This document shows positions 1-7,873 of a stretch of 64,000 nt of DNA, piece after piece. Source of the DNA: Streptomyces coffeae. Lineage in GTDB: Bacteria > Actinomycetota > Actinomycetes > Streptomycetales > Streptomycetaceae. The stretch is taken from the NCBI RefSeq assembly GCF_016741875.1, contig NZ_JAERRF010000016.1:1-64000 (forward strand), in the 5' to 3' direction. A program made the translations under genes and the position numbers. How positions within the stretch are numbered: position 1 is the first letter of the stretch; the number at the start of each line of letters is the position of its first letter. The notes under the pieces were generated by a model, which was given only the letters and a program-made list of their open reading frames with translations, had not been told where the DNA came from and did no database searches.

Positions 1-161
1 GCCCTGTCCAGCGGATCTTTGAGGATCAGCCCGCGGCGTCTGGTGCCGTGCATCGCAAGGCGGAGGAGCGCCCTCGTACTGGGCGTACTTGGGCGACTCC
101 GACAACGCAGCGAGGCGCGGTGCCAGGCGTCGCGGGCCCGATAAGATCCACCGGACAGGGC
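1..161. repeat. Long imperfect inverted repeat / candidate structured RNA
   Basis: Almost the whole stretch folds on itself. Bases 1-9 pair with 153-161; 13-19 pair with 143-149; 29-51 pair with 115-137 as 23 consecutive pairs (G-T counted); 53-56 pair with 110-113 after one A-G mismatch. Inside, 62-65 pair with 97-100, 69-73 with 91-95, and GTAC 76-79 with GTAC 85-88 around a five-base loop. The outermost pair is base 1 of the window, so the element may extend left. The symmetry fits a MITE-like intergenic repeat, a structured non-coding RNA or a very long terminator; I cannot tell which. I see no credible coding frame in it. Confidence 0.7.
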
Positions 162-251
162 CTGGGGCCCGGCGGCCCACGGCGCCGGCGGCGGGGCCCG
201 GTCCGCCCCGGACGAACGGACCGGGCCCCGCGGACACGGCGGGCCCTGGGG

Positions 252-566
252 TCACTCCCTCCCGCGGCCTTGCGGCACGCTGCCGAAGAGGTCGATCGCG
301 ACCCGTACACCGGTCAGCGCGGGGCCGAGCGCGCTGACCGAGCCGAGGGCGCCCGCGATGAGCAGCAGGGAGCGGCGCAGCCGGGGCAGCTCGGGAGCCC
401 CGGTGCGGGCCATGGCGTCCAGCGCGGCCAGTTCGTCGTCCGCGATCGCGCGGTCGGGTAATTCGGCCGGATGGGCCGCCAGGTCACGCCTGAGCCGGGC
501 GACGGCGAGGCGCAGCTCGGCCGCTCTCGGGTCGTCGTCGGTGCCGGACACTCGGCTGGCTTCCAT
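252..566 (-). CDS. DUF5955 family protein
   Basis: A 104-residue protein of unknown function; the family name is from recall of similar streptomycete proteins. It is rich in Arg, Ala and Leu. The first two thirds look helical with several acidic-Leu blocks (DRAIADDELAALDAM). Then comes a conserved-looking stretch, PRLRRSLLLIAGALGSVSAL, a short apolar segment that may touch membrane or pack in a helix bundle, ending in a DLFG motif. I chose the ATG at 566; the frame stays open further upstream but with irregular composition. It is transcribed away from the mocA-like gene. Function cannot be stated. Confidence 0.72.
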   Translation of the reverse strand: MEASRVSGTDDDPRAAELRLAVARLRRDLAAHPAELPDRAIADDELAALDAMARTGAPELPRLRRSLLLIAGALGSVSALGPALTGVRVAIDLFGSVPQGRGRE

Positions 567-861
567 GACCGTGGCGTCCTCCACTGACGAGGCATCGGGT
601 GCGCCCCAGAGCCTCGCGCCATCCTCGGACAACACTGCCCTTCGCCCCCTCGCACACTGGTGCACGAGCCTGCCCCCTCTCCCTCTCTCCCATACGGCCG
701 CCAGGTGCCGTGTCCGGACTCAAGCCCGGACACAAGACCGGGCACAAGGGGCCGCGGCTCAGTTAACGCCACGGTGCGCACGCCGCGCCATACGGAGAGC
801 GAAAATCAGACCGGCTGGGATGGATCGTCCGCAGCGGCGTTCGGTGCGGTAAGCAGGGCCC
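567..861. other. Divergent intergenic region, DUF5955 / mocA-like
   Basis: These 295 bases separate two divergent starts and must carry both promoters. I see no clear -10/-35 pair, no strong palindrome and no small ORF with a convincing ribosome-binding site. The composition is slightly less GC-rich around 650-760 than in the flanking genes. Confidence 0.4.
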
Positions 862-1470
862 ATGGATCGCACCTCACGTAACAATGCGCAGGTCGCCGGA
901 GTGCTGCTGGCGGCGGGCGGCGGACGGCGGCTGGGCGGACGGCCGAAGGCCCTGTTGAGGCACCGGGGGCGGCCGCTGGTGGAGCACGCGGCGCGCGCGC
1001 TGCGGGAGGGCGGGTGCGCCCCGGTGCACATCGTGCTGGGCGCCGCCGCCGAGGAGGTACGGGCGCGGGCCGAACTGCCGGGCTGTGTCCTGGTCGACAA
1101 CCCGGACTGGGAGGGCGGGATGGGCTCCTCGCTGCGGGCCGGGCTGGCCTCGCTCGCGGGGACCGGGGCGGCGGCGGCGCTGGTCACGCTGGTGGACCAA
1201 CCCGGGGTCGGCGCCGAGGCGGTGGCCCGGCTGCTGGCCGCGTACCGCTCGCCGGACAGCCTGGCGGCCGCGGAGTACGAGGGAGTGCGGGGCCATCCGG
1301 TGCTGTTCGGGGCGGACCGGTGGGCCGATGTGGCCGCGGACGCGCGGGGCGACCGCGGGGCGCGCGGCTATCTGCGGGCGCACCAAGGGGCGCTCACGCT
1401 CGTGGACTGCTCGGACATCGCTCGTCCGGATGACATCGACACCACCGAGGACTTGACGCTGCTGGAGTGA
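862..1470 (+). CDS. MocA-like molybdenum cofactor nucleotidyltransferase
   Basis: A 202-residue GT-A type NTP transferase. The N-terminus has the nucleotide-binding signature LLAAGGGRRLGGRPKALL (about residues 14-31) with the conserved Lys, and residues about 74-84 (VDNPDWEGGMGSS) and LVDQPG (about 111) match the MocA/CoxC-like family, in which CTP is joined to molybdopterin to make the cytosine dinucleotide form of the Mo cofactor. A HPVLF motif follows. Hydroxylases of the xanthine dehydrogenase class need a matured Mo cofactor, and such an operon lies at 28387-34981, so a maturation role is a reasonable inference. Substrate specificity (CTP or GTP) cannot be read here. The ribosome-binding site is weak. 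Confidence 0.75.
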   Translation: MDRTSRNNAQVAGVLLAAGGGRRLGGRPKALLRHRGRPLVEHAARALREGGCAPVHIVLGAAAEEVRARAELPGCVLVDNPDWEGGMGSSLRAGLASLAGTGAAAALVTLVDQPGVGAEAVARLLAAYRSPDSLAAAEYEGVRGHPVLFGADRWADVAADARGDRGARGYLRAHQGALTLVDCSDIARPDDIDTTEDLTLLE

Positions 1471-1526
1471 GCCGGGGTGGCACCGAGGGTCATGGGGAAC
1501 CCGATGGGGTGATGGGGAGCTCACCC

Positions 1527-1543
1527 TTCAACAAAAGATTGAA
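1527..1543. promoter_or_regulatory. Operator A at aceB, overlapping the -35 box
   Basis: TTCAACAAAAGATTGAA is a palindrome with arms TTCAA and TTGAA around seven bases. Its right arm supplies most of the -35 hexamer (1539-1544). A close relative sits at 8753-8769 in the same place on the urate-operon promoter, which suggests one repressor for both. The regulator is not identified. Confidence 0.65.
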
Positions 1544-1567
1544 GTTCCACCATAAGGAAATTAGTAT
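1539..1567 (+). promoter_or_regulatory. aceB promoter
   Basis: TTGAAG at 1539-1544 and TAGTAT at 1562-1567 are separated by 17 bases, a very good vegetative promoter for a streptomycete. The start site would be near 1574, giving an untranslated leader of about 105 bases. The -35 lies in operator A and the spacer is occupied by operator B. Confidence 0.75.
1545..1559. promoter_or_regulatory. Operator B at aceB, inside the promoter spacer
   Basis: TTCCACCATAAGGAA has arms TTCC and GGAA around seven bases and fills the spacer between -35 and -10. Two similar 15-mers stand in front of hyi (11618-11632 and 11639-11653). The shape would suit an IclR-family regulator such as the allantoin or glyoxylate regulators known in streptomycetes, but no IclR gene lies in the window, so this is inference. 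Confidence 0.55.
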
Positions 1568-1679
1568 CCACAGGCCAGAAGGTCTGTGGGACGCCACGCT
1601 GCCCGTACGCGTCGCACCGCCCTTCTCCTCATCCCCCGGCACCCCGTGCCACGCATCGCCTCCTAAGGAGTGTCCGCCC

Positions 1680-3299
1680 ATGCCAGCACCAGCGCCGTCC
1701 CCGCTGGCCGTTGTCGGCACCGCACCTCTGGACCGCCAGGGCGAGGTGCTGACCGACGCGGCCCTGGCCTTCCTCGCCGCGCTGCACGACCGCTTCACCG
1801 CGCGCCGCGACGCCCTGCTCGCCCGCCGCGCGGAGCGCCGTGCCGAACTCGCCCGCACCAGCAGCCTGGACTTCCTCCCCGAGACCGCCGCCGTCCGCGA
1901 GGACCCGGACTGGCGGGTCGCCCCGGCGCCGCCCGCCCTCCAGGACCGCCGGGTGGAGATCACCGGCCCCACCGACCGCAAGATGACCATCAACGCCCTC
2001 AACTCCGGGGCCCGGGTCTGGCTCGCCGACTTCGAGGACGCCTCCGCTCCCACCTGGGCGAATGTGATCGGCGGTCAGCTCAATCTGATCGACGCCTATG
2101 AGCGCAGGATCGACTTCACCTCCCCCGAGGGCAAGAGCTATGCCCTGCGACCGGACGAGGAGCTGGCCACCGTGGTCACCCGGCCGCGCGGCTGGCATCT
2201 CGACGAGCGCCATCTGCGGGACTCCGACGGCCGCGCGGTGCCCGGTGCGCTGGTCGACTTCGGGCTCTACTTCTTCCACAACGCACAGCGGCTGCTGGAG
2301 CGCGGCAAGGGCCCGTACTTCTACCTCCCGAAGACGGAATCGCATCGGGAGGCCCGCCTCTGGAACGACATCTTCGTCTTCGCGCAGGACTACGTGGGCA
2401 TTCCGCAAGGGACCATCCGCGCCACCGTCCTGATCGAGACAATCACCGCCGCCTACGAGATGGAGGAGATCCTCTACGAGCTGCGCGAGCATGCCTCCGG
2501 GCTCAACGCGGGCCGCTGGGACTACCTCTTCTCCATCGTCAAGAACTTCCGCGACGGCGGCCCCGCGTTTGTCCTCCCCGACCGCAACGCGGTCACCATG
2601 ACTACTCCGTTCATGCGCGCCTACACCGAACTCCTGGTGCGCACCTGCCACAAGCGCGGCGCCCACGCGATCGGCGGGATGGCCGCGTTCATCCCCAGCC
2701 GCCGCGATCCGGAGGTCAACGCGGTCGCCCTGGAGAAGGTCCGGGCCGACAAGGACCGTGAGGCGGGCGACGGTTTCGACGGCTCCTGGGTCGCCCACCC
2801 CGATCTCGTCCCGGTCGCCCGCGCCTGCTTCGACGCGGTCCTCGGCGACCGGCCGCACCAGAAGGACCGGCTGCGCGAGGAGGTGACCGTCACCGCGGCC
2901 GAGCTGATCGACATCTCCTCGGTGGCCGCCAAGCCCACCCACGACGGGCTGCGCAACGCCGTCCAGGTCGGGATCCGCTACATCGAGGCATGGCTGCGCG
3001 GACTGGGCGCCGTCGCCATCTTCAACCTGATGGAGGACGCCGCCACCGCCGAGATCTCCCGCTCCCAGATCTGGCAGTGGATCAACGCCGGTGTGATGTT
3101 CGAGAACGGCGAGAAAGCCACAGCCGACCTGGTGCGCCGGGTGGCCGCCGAGGAACTCGCGGCGATCCGCGAGGAGACCGGCCCGGAGGGCTACGGAGCC
3201 GGAAAGTGGAACCAGGCGCACGATCTGCTGCTGAAGGTCGCGCTCGACGAGGACTACGCGGAGTTCCTCACCCTGCCCGCCTACGAGTTGCTGGACTGA
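1680..3299 (+). CDS. aceB: Malate synthase A
   Basis: Condenses glyoxylate with acetyl-CoA to malate, here as the exit for glyoxylate from purine breakdown. The 539 residues match the usual length of malate synthase A. The family signature EHASGLNAGRWDYLFS lies near residues 268-285, the LPKTES motif near 218, and the catalytic acidic pair in NLMEDAATAEISR near 450. The ATG at 1680 is chosen for AAGGAG about eight bases upstream; the frame stays open further upstream through the promoter, which rules out an earlier start. The promoter at 1539-1567 carries two different operators. A strong hairpin follows the gene at 3321-3353. Confidence 0.95.
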   Translation: MPAPAPSPLAVVGTAPLDRQGEVLTDAALAFLAALHDRFTARRDALLARRAERRAELARTSSLDFLPETAAVREDPDWRVAPAPPALQDRRVEITGPTDRKMTINALNSGARVWLADFEDASAPTWANVIGGQLNLIDAYERRIDFTSPEGKSYALRPDEELATVVTRPRGWHLDERHLRDSDGRAVPGALVDFGLYFFHNAQRLLERGKGPYFYLPKTESHREARLWNDIFVFAQDYVGIPQGTIRATVLIETITAAYEMEEILYELREHASGLNAGRWDYLFSIVKNFRDGGPAFVLPDRNAVTMTTPFMRAYTELLVRTCHKRGAHAIGGMAAFIPSRRDPEVNAVALEKVRADKDREAGDGFDGSWVAHPDLVPVARACFDAVLGDRPHQKDRLREEVTVTAAELIDISSVAAKPTHDGLRNAVQVGIRYIEAWLRGLGAVAIFNLMEDAATAEISRSQIWQWINAGVMFENGEKATADLVRRVAAEELAAIREETGPEGYGAGKWNQAHDLLLKVALDEDYAEFLTLPAYELLD

Positions 3300-3320
3300 A
3301 GCATACGAACGGCACGCGAC

Positions 3321-3353
3321 GGGGCCTCGGACCGGTCGGCGGTCCGGGGCCCC
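3321..3353. terminator. Terminator between convergent aceB and fucosidase genes
   Basis: Bases 3321-3333 pair with 3341-3353 (13 pairs, one G-T) around a seven-base loop. It lies 20 bases after aceB and 21 bases after the end of the opposing gene, so it can serve both. There is no U-tract, as is normal in streptomycetes. Confidence 0.75.
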
Positions 3354-3374
3354 GCGGTGCGCTCACGACAAGTG

Positions 3375-5261
3375 TCACGAAGGGGACAGCTGAGAACGCG
3401 GCACGATCCGCTGGGTCTGACTCGGACTGGACCACAGCAGCTTCATATGAGCCTCACCGGTCCGCTCGGTGTAGTCGATCCGAAGAGTGTGGCGGTGTCC
3501 GGCGCGCAGCGCGACGGTCGCCTTGTCGACACGCGGCTCGTGCGGGGTGGCGGAGTCGATGACCAGCCGTCCGTCGATCCACACCCGGACCGTGTCGTCG
3601 GAGACGGTGGTGAGGGTGTAGGTCTCACTGTGGCGGGGCTTCAGAGAGCCCGTCCAGCGGACCCCGAAGTGATCCGCCGGCACCGCCGGATCCGGTGAAC
3701 CGGCGTACCTCCAGGCGTGGTTGACGGTTGGGTCGGTCCGGGTGACGGCGGGCGGCCCGGTGAAGGTGTCATTGGCGAAGATCTCCGCCTTCAGCCCCGT
3801 GCCGTCGCCCGGCGGGGCGGACGCCGGGGGCTTCACCGTCAGCGCGATCACCGAGGCGGTGGGGTCCGGCGCGGCACCGGACGGGGTGAGGTCGAAGCCG
3901 TCCCCGGCCTCCGTGACCGTGATCCGCTGATCGCTGCCCAGCACCCGGGCGCCGGTCACCCGGAACGGTGTCGTCGCGCCGAGGTGGAGGGACTGCCCGG
4001 CGGCGGGCCAGGAACGGACGGACGCGTAGAGGGTGTTGCCCCGTCGGCTGACCGCTCCCCAGGAGGGTTCGGCGACCAGCCCGGCGGCACCCGCCCCGTA
4101 CACCGCCCGGCCCTGACCGGCCGTCCGCAGCCAGGAGCCGATGGCGCGCAGCCGGTCGACGGAGGGCTGGGGCACCCGGCCGAGCCGGTCGGGGCCGACG
4201 TTGAGCAGGTAGTTGCCGCCGCGTCCTGCGATGTCCAGCAGATTGCGGGTGAGGGTGGCCGGGGACTTCCAGTTCTGGTCGTACCGGGCGTACCCCCAGT
4301 GATCGTTGAGGGTCATACAGCTCTCCCAGAGCTGGCCGTCCACCGGGGCGTCGGGGATCTCCTGCTCGGGGGTGCCGTAGTCGCCGTCCACCACACGCCG
4401 CTTGCCGACCCGGTTGTTGATGACGAGGCCGGGGTCGAGCCCGCGCAGATACGCCTCGAGACGCTCACCGTCCCGCGACGACCAGCGGTTGACGGGGTTG
4501 TCGGTGTCCCATTCGCCGTCGAACCACAGCAGATCCGGATGATAGCCGTCGATCAGCTCCTTGAGCTGCGCGTACATCCGCTTCTCGTACTTCGGGAAGG
4601 TGGCGGGGTCGGCGAAGTCGGGGTCGTGCCAGTCCCAGATCGAGTAGTAGAAGCCCAGTTTGATCCCGGCGTCGTCGGCCGCGGACTTCAACTCGGCCAG
4701 GATGTCCCGGCGCCGGTCGAAGGAGGAGTGGTCGCGCAGATTCCATCCGTTCTGCCGGGTCGGCCACATCGCATAGCCGTCGTGGTGCTTGGAGGTGATG
4801 ACGATGTAGCGCTGTCCGGCGTCCTGGGCGGCCTTGACGATCGCCTTGGCGTCGAAGGCCGACGGGTCGAAGCCCTGGGCGACGTCCTCGTACCGGCGCG
4901 TCGGGATGGCACAACTCCGTTTGATCCACTCGGCGTCGCGGCAGACCGTGCCGTCGGACCGGGTGTACTCGCCCTCCAGCTGGGAGTAGGCGCCGAAGTG
5001 GATGAACATCCCGAAGCGGTCCTGCCGCCACCAGGTGGTGCGGTCGGCGGTGAAGGGGTCGTCGGTGGCGTAGTCGGTCCCGGGACCGGCGGCCGGGGAC
5101 GCCGTCCGGGGAGCGGGCGCGGCGGCGGCCGGGGGGAGGCCGGGGCCGGTGAGGATCGTCGCGAGCGCAAGACCGAGCAGCACACACAGCCCGTGCCTCG
5201 GTCTGGGCGGTCGGGATCGGAAGGATCGGAGGAATCGGTGGGGACGTCCGGGCATACGCAT
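3375..5261 (-). CDS. Secreted GH29 alpha-L-fucosidase with PA14 domain
   Basis: A 628-residue extracellular glycosidase predicted to release L-fucose from glycans. Residues 1-50 form a signal peptide (Arg-rich start, apolar core LCVLLGLALATIL, Ala-rich cleavage region). The GH29 domain spans about 70-480: WWRQDRFGMFIHFG at the start, the SKHHDGYAMW motif near 160, and LLWFDGEW near 250, whose Asp fits the family nucleophile. The C-terminal 130 residues (from GLKAEIFANDTFTG) match a PA14 sugar-binding beta-barrel. AGGAG stands six bases before the ATG at 5261, with a canonical promoter upstream. Its place among purine genes is odd and suggests insertion of a separate transcription unit. Confidence 0.9.
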   Translation of the reverse strand: MRMPGRPHRFLRSFRSRPPRPRHGLCVLLGLALATILTGPGLPPAAAAPAPRTASPAAGPGTDYATDDPFTADRTTWWRQDRFGMFIHFGAYSQLEGEYTRSDGTVCRDAEWIKRSCAIPTRRYEDVAQGFDPSAFDAKAIVKAAQDAGQRYIVITSKHHDGYAMWPTRQNGWNLRDHSSFDRRRDILAELKSAADDAGIKLGFYYSIWDWHDPDFADPATFPKYEKRMYAQLKELIDGYHPDLLWFDGEWDTDNPVNRWSSRDGERLEAYLRGLDPGLVINNRVGKRRVVDGDYGTPEQEIPDAPVDGQLWESCMTLNDHWGYARYDQNWKSPATLTRNLLDIAGRGGNYLLNVGPDRLGRVPQPSVDRLRAIGSWLRTAGQGRAVYGAGAAGLVAEPSWGAVSRRGNTLYASVRSWPAAGQSLHLGATTPFRVTGARVLGSDQRITVTEAGDGFDLTPSGAAPDPTASVIALTVKPPASAPPGDGTGLKAEIFANDTFTGPPAVTRTDPTVNHAWRYAGSPDPAVPADHFGVRWTGSLKPRHSETYTLTTVSDDTVRVWIDGRLVIDSATPHEPRVDKATVALRAGHRHTLRIDYTERTGEAHMKLLWSSPSQTQRIVPRSQLSPS

Positions 5262-5318
5262 GGCGGCTCCTGTGCTCGTGCGGAGGTCGGACAGGAGGGC
5301 TGGCCAGCCGCGTACCGG

Positions 5319-5347
5319 AACCTAGAGCCGGAAAGGTGGGATGTCAA
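5319..5347 (-). promoter_or_regulatory. Fucosidase promoter
   Basis: On the minus strand TTGACA (5347-5342) and TAGGTT (5324-5319) are 17 bases apart, close to the vegetative consensus. Transcription would start near 5312, leaving a leader of about 50 bases. Confidence 0.75.
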
Positions 5348-5411
5348 CGGGCCGTGTATCGCCTGGATTTGGGCCATCGCCCGCCCGAAGCCTGCCTCCC
5401 CAGGTCAACCC

Positions 5412-5430
5412 CTCCGATGAATCATCGGAG
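5412..5430. promoter_or_regulatory. Perfect 19-bp palindrome upstream of the fucosidase gene
   Basis: CTCCGATGAATCATCGGAG has nine-base arms around one A. It lies about 65 bases upstream of the fucosidase -35 box, a position that suits an activator or a looping repressor. No cognate regulator gene is adjacent. Confidence 0.55.
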
Positions 5431-5541
5431 CTTCGGCAGAAGAAGCCCATTCGGCAGAAGGAACCCGGGGCACACAAGGAACCGCACCCGGAGACCGCGG
5501 GCCGGAGCCCCACGGTCGCCGGGTGCGGTCGCCGCCACGGC

Positions 5542-5595
5542 CCCGGCGCGAACGCCGGGCCCGCGTCCGGCCGGGAGCCGTCCCTCCCGGCCGGA
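5542..5595 (-). terminator. Double hairpin terminator of the urate operon
   Basis: Two hairpins follow the end of the leftward operon: 5566-5577 with 5584-5595 (12 perfect pairs, six-base loop) and 5542-5548 with 5553-5559 (seven pairs, four-base loop). The first begins nine bases after the stop at 5604. Confidence 0.75.
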
Positions 5596-5603
5596 GCCCA
5601 GGG

Positions 5604-6974
5604 TCACCCGCCGGCCGCGATACGGGCCAGCCGGTGCGCCTCGTCGCGCGCGGTGCGCGCGATCTCGTCCTCGTCGGCGGTGAGCAACCGCCCGCCCTCC
5701 ACTACCGGTTCGCCATTCACCAGCGACAGGGTGACCGGGGCCGCCGCGCCGAGGACGAGGGCGGCGACCGGGTCGGCGATGGTCGAGTGGCCGATGCCGT
5801 CCAGCTTCCACAGCACCAGGTCGGCCAGTTTGCCCGGCTCCAGGGATCCGATCTGGTCCTGCCGCCCCAGCACCTGGGCGCCACCGTAGGTGCCGAGACG
5901 CAGCGCCTGGCGTACGGTCAGCGCCTTCTCGCGGTGGCTGCCGAGCCGGTTGACCAGCAGGGCGTTGCGCAGCTCGGTGTGGAGTTCACCGGACTCGTTG
6001 GAGGCGGTGCCGTCCACGCCGAGACCGACCGGCACCCGCGCCGCGAGCAGGTCCGGCACCCGTGCGATCCCCGCTGCGAGCCGGGCGTTGGACGAGGGGC
6101 AGTGGGCCACCCCGGTGCCGGTCCGGGCGAAGGCGGCGATGTCGGCGTCGTTCATATGGACGCAGTGGGCCATCCACACGTCCTCGCCCAGCCAGCCCGT
6201 GGACTCGAAGTAGTCGGTGGGCCCCATGCCGAACAGCTCGTGGCAGAACTTCTCCTCCTCCACCGTCTCCGAGCCGTGGGTGTGCAGCCGTACGCCCTTG
6301 CGGCGGGCCAGGACCGCGCCCTCGCGGAGCAGTGCGGTGGAGACGGAGAAGGGTGAGCAGGGCGCGACCGCGATCTGGAGCATCGAGTCGAAGGAGCCGT
6401 CGTGGTGGGTGTCGATCGCCTCCTCGGTGGCGGTCAGCGCGCCCTCGGTGGTCTCCACGGCGAAGTCCGGCGGCAGCCCGCCGTCGGAGGCCCCGCGGTC
6501 CATGGAGCCGCGCGCGGCGGTGAACCGCACCCCCAGCTCACGCGCCGCGCGGATCTCGGCCCCGAGCAGATCGCCGGTGCCGCGCGGAAACACGTAGTGG
6601 TGGTCCATGGCGGTGGTGACCCCGCCGCGCGCCATCATCGCGAGCGAGCCGCGGGCCGCCGCGTGGACCATCTCCTCGTCGATCCGCGCCCACGTCGGAT
6701 AGAGCGCGACCAGCCAGTCGAAGAGGTTGCAGTCCTGGGCGAGACCGCGGGTGAGCCACTGGTAGAAGTGGTGATGGGTGTTGACCAGGCCCGGGGTGGC
6801 CAGATGGCCGGTGCCGTCGATCCGGCGGACGACTCCCGCCGGCTCCCGGGGCGCGGGTCCGGCGCCCACCGACTCGATGCGGTTGCCCGCGACGACCAGA
6901 TGCCCGGAGGCGTACTCGGTGTCGTCGGCGTCCACGGTCGCGACGGCGCAGTTCTCGATGACGATGCGGTTCAT
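5604..6974 (-). CDS. 8-oxoguanine deaminase (amidohydrolase)
   Basis: A 456-residue metal-dependent amidohydrolase. NTHHHFYQWLTRG near residue 65 holds the metal-binding HxH; LHTHGSE, MAHCVHM and GLGVDGTASNES supply the later His and Asp ligands. Among cytosine/guanine-type deaminases the FYQWLTRG and CNLFDWL context fits the 8-oxoguanine deaminase subgroup, which makes urate directly from oxidised guanine; guanine deaminase or an atrazine-hydrolase-like enzyme is the alternative. It is the last gene of the urate operon, 12 bases after uricase, with GAAGGG before its ATG. Being co-transcribed with uricase supports urate as its product. Confidence 0.85.
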   Translation of the reverse strand: MNRIVIENCAVATVDADDTEYASGHLVVAGNRIESVGAGPAPREPAGVVRRIDGTGHLATPGLVNTHHHFYQWLTRGLAQDCNLFDWLVALYPTWARIDEEMVHAAARGSLAMMARGGVTTAMDHHYVFPRGTGDLLGAEIRAARELGVRFTAARGSMDRGASDGGLPPDFAVETTEGALTATEEAIDTHHDGSFDSMLQIAVAPCSPFSVSTALLREGAVLARRKGVRLHTHGSETVEEEKFCHELFGMGPTDYFESTGWLGEDVWMAHCVHMNDADIAAFARTGTGVAHCPSSNARLAAGIARVPDLLAARVPVGLGVDGTASNESGELHTELRNALLVNRLGSHREKALTVRQALRLGTYGGAQVLGRQDQIGSLEPGKLADLVLWKLDGIGHSTIADPVAALVLGAAAPVTLSLVNGEPVVEGGRLLTADEDEIARTARDEAHRLARIAAGG

Positions 6975-6986
6975 CCGCGGCGCCCT

Positions 6987-7868
6987 TCAGTCGGTGGGGA
7001 TCCGGGGCGTGGCACCGTCGCGCAGCACGGTGGCCTCGATCAGGCCGTAGGGCCGGTCGGCGGCGAAGTACACCTCGTTGTCGTTCTTGAGGCCGAAGGG
7101 CTCCAGGTCCACCAGGAAGTGGTGCTTGTTGGGGAGGGAGAGCCTGATCTCGTCGATGTCCGGCCGCTGCTCGATGACCCGGGCGCCCATCTGGTACAGC
7201 GTCTGCTGGAGCGAGAGCGAGTAGGTCTCGGCGAAGGCGGTCAGCAGATGGCCGCGCGTCTCGGCGTAGGCCCGCTCCCAGTCCGGCATGGGCAGGGTGT
7301 CATCGCTCCAGCCGGAGCGCCAGCGGGCGTGCACCTCGGTGGCGAGGATACGGTCGCGGGCCTCGGGCAGGGTGGTGTACTTGTCCTTGACGTAGCCCCA
7401 GAACTCGGAGTCGGTGGAGTTCAGGACGGTGAGATCCGTCAGCCCGGAGAGCACTTCCCAGCGCGTCCCGTCGTAGGAGATCTGGGCGGTGCGGGTCTCC
7501 CGGCCGGAGCGGACGAAGGAGTGCCGGGCCTCGCCGGAGGTCTCGATCCGGTCCCAGGCGTACTCCTCGATCCGGATTCGGGCGGTGCGGATCGGCTCCT
7601 GGCTGCTGACGAAGTGGCGGGCCAGGTGGATGCCGAACTGCTCGGCCGAGGCGATGCCGTGTTCCTTGGCGAAGGCGTACACGGTGTTCTTGGTGGTGTC
7701 GGTGGGCAGCACATGGGCGTTGCTGCCGGAGAGGTGGACCTCGTCCATGTCTCCGGAGAGCGCCACCGAGACGTTCAGGTCCTTGATGTGATGGACGGCG
7801 CCGTCGCGCACCACGCGGACGACGCGGCATTCGGCTTTGCCGTACTGGTTCTGGCCGAGCTCGGGCAT
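6987..7868 (-). CDS. pucL: Uricase (cofactor-independent urate oxidase)
   Basis: Oxidises urate to 5-hydroxyisourate with O2 and no cofactor. The 293 residues are the normal length. Visible family features are NQYGKAECRVVRVVRDG at the N-terminus, the HVLPTDTTKNTVYAFAKEHGI block with the catalytic Lys-Thr pair, and the C-terminal LPNKHHFLVDLEPFGL segment with the conserved Asn and His. Its start lies five bases after the uraH stop and its GAGGGAG ribosome-binding site is inside the end of uraH, so translation is probably coupled. Confidence 0.96.
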   Translation of the reverse strand: MPELGQNQYGKAECRVVRVVRDGAVHHIKDLNVSVALSGDMDEVHLSGSNAHVLPTDTTKNTVYAFAKEHGIASAEQFGIHLARHFVSSQEPIRTARIRIEEYAWDRIETSGEARHSFVRSGRETRTAQISYDGTRWEVLSGLTDLTVLNSTDSEFWGYVKDKYTTLPEARDRILATEVHARWRSGWSDDTLPMPDWERAYAETRGHLLTAFAETYSLSLQQTLYQMGARVIEQRPDIDEIRLSLPNKHHFLVDLEPFGLKNDNEVYFAADRPYGLIEATVLRDGATPRIPTD

Positions 7869-7873
7869 CAGTG

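Noticed and set aside
1467..1679. N-terminal extension of malate synthase from further upstream
   Set aside because: The extension runs through a consensus promoter and the AAGGAG site; the ATG at 1680 gives the family's normal length.
3717..5420. Open frame antisense to the fucosidase
   Set aside because: Composition is that of a reverse-complement shadow and no ribosome-binding site precedes it.
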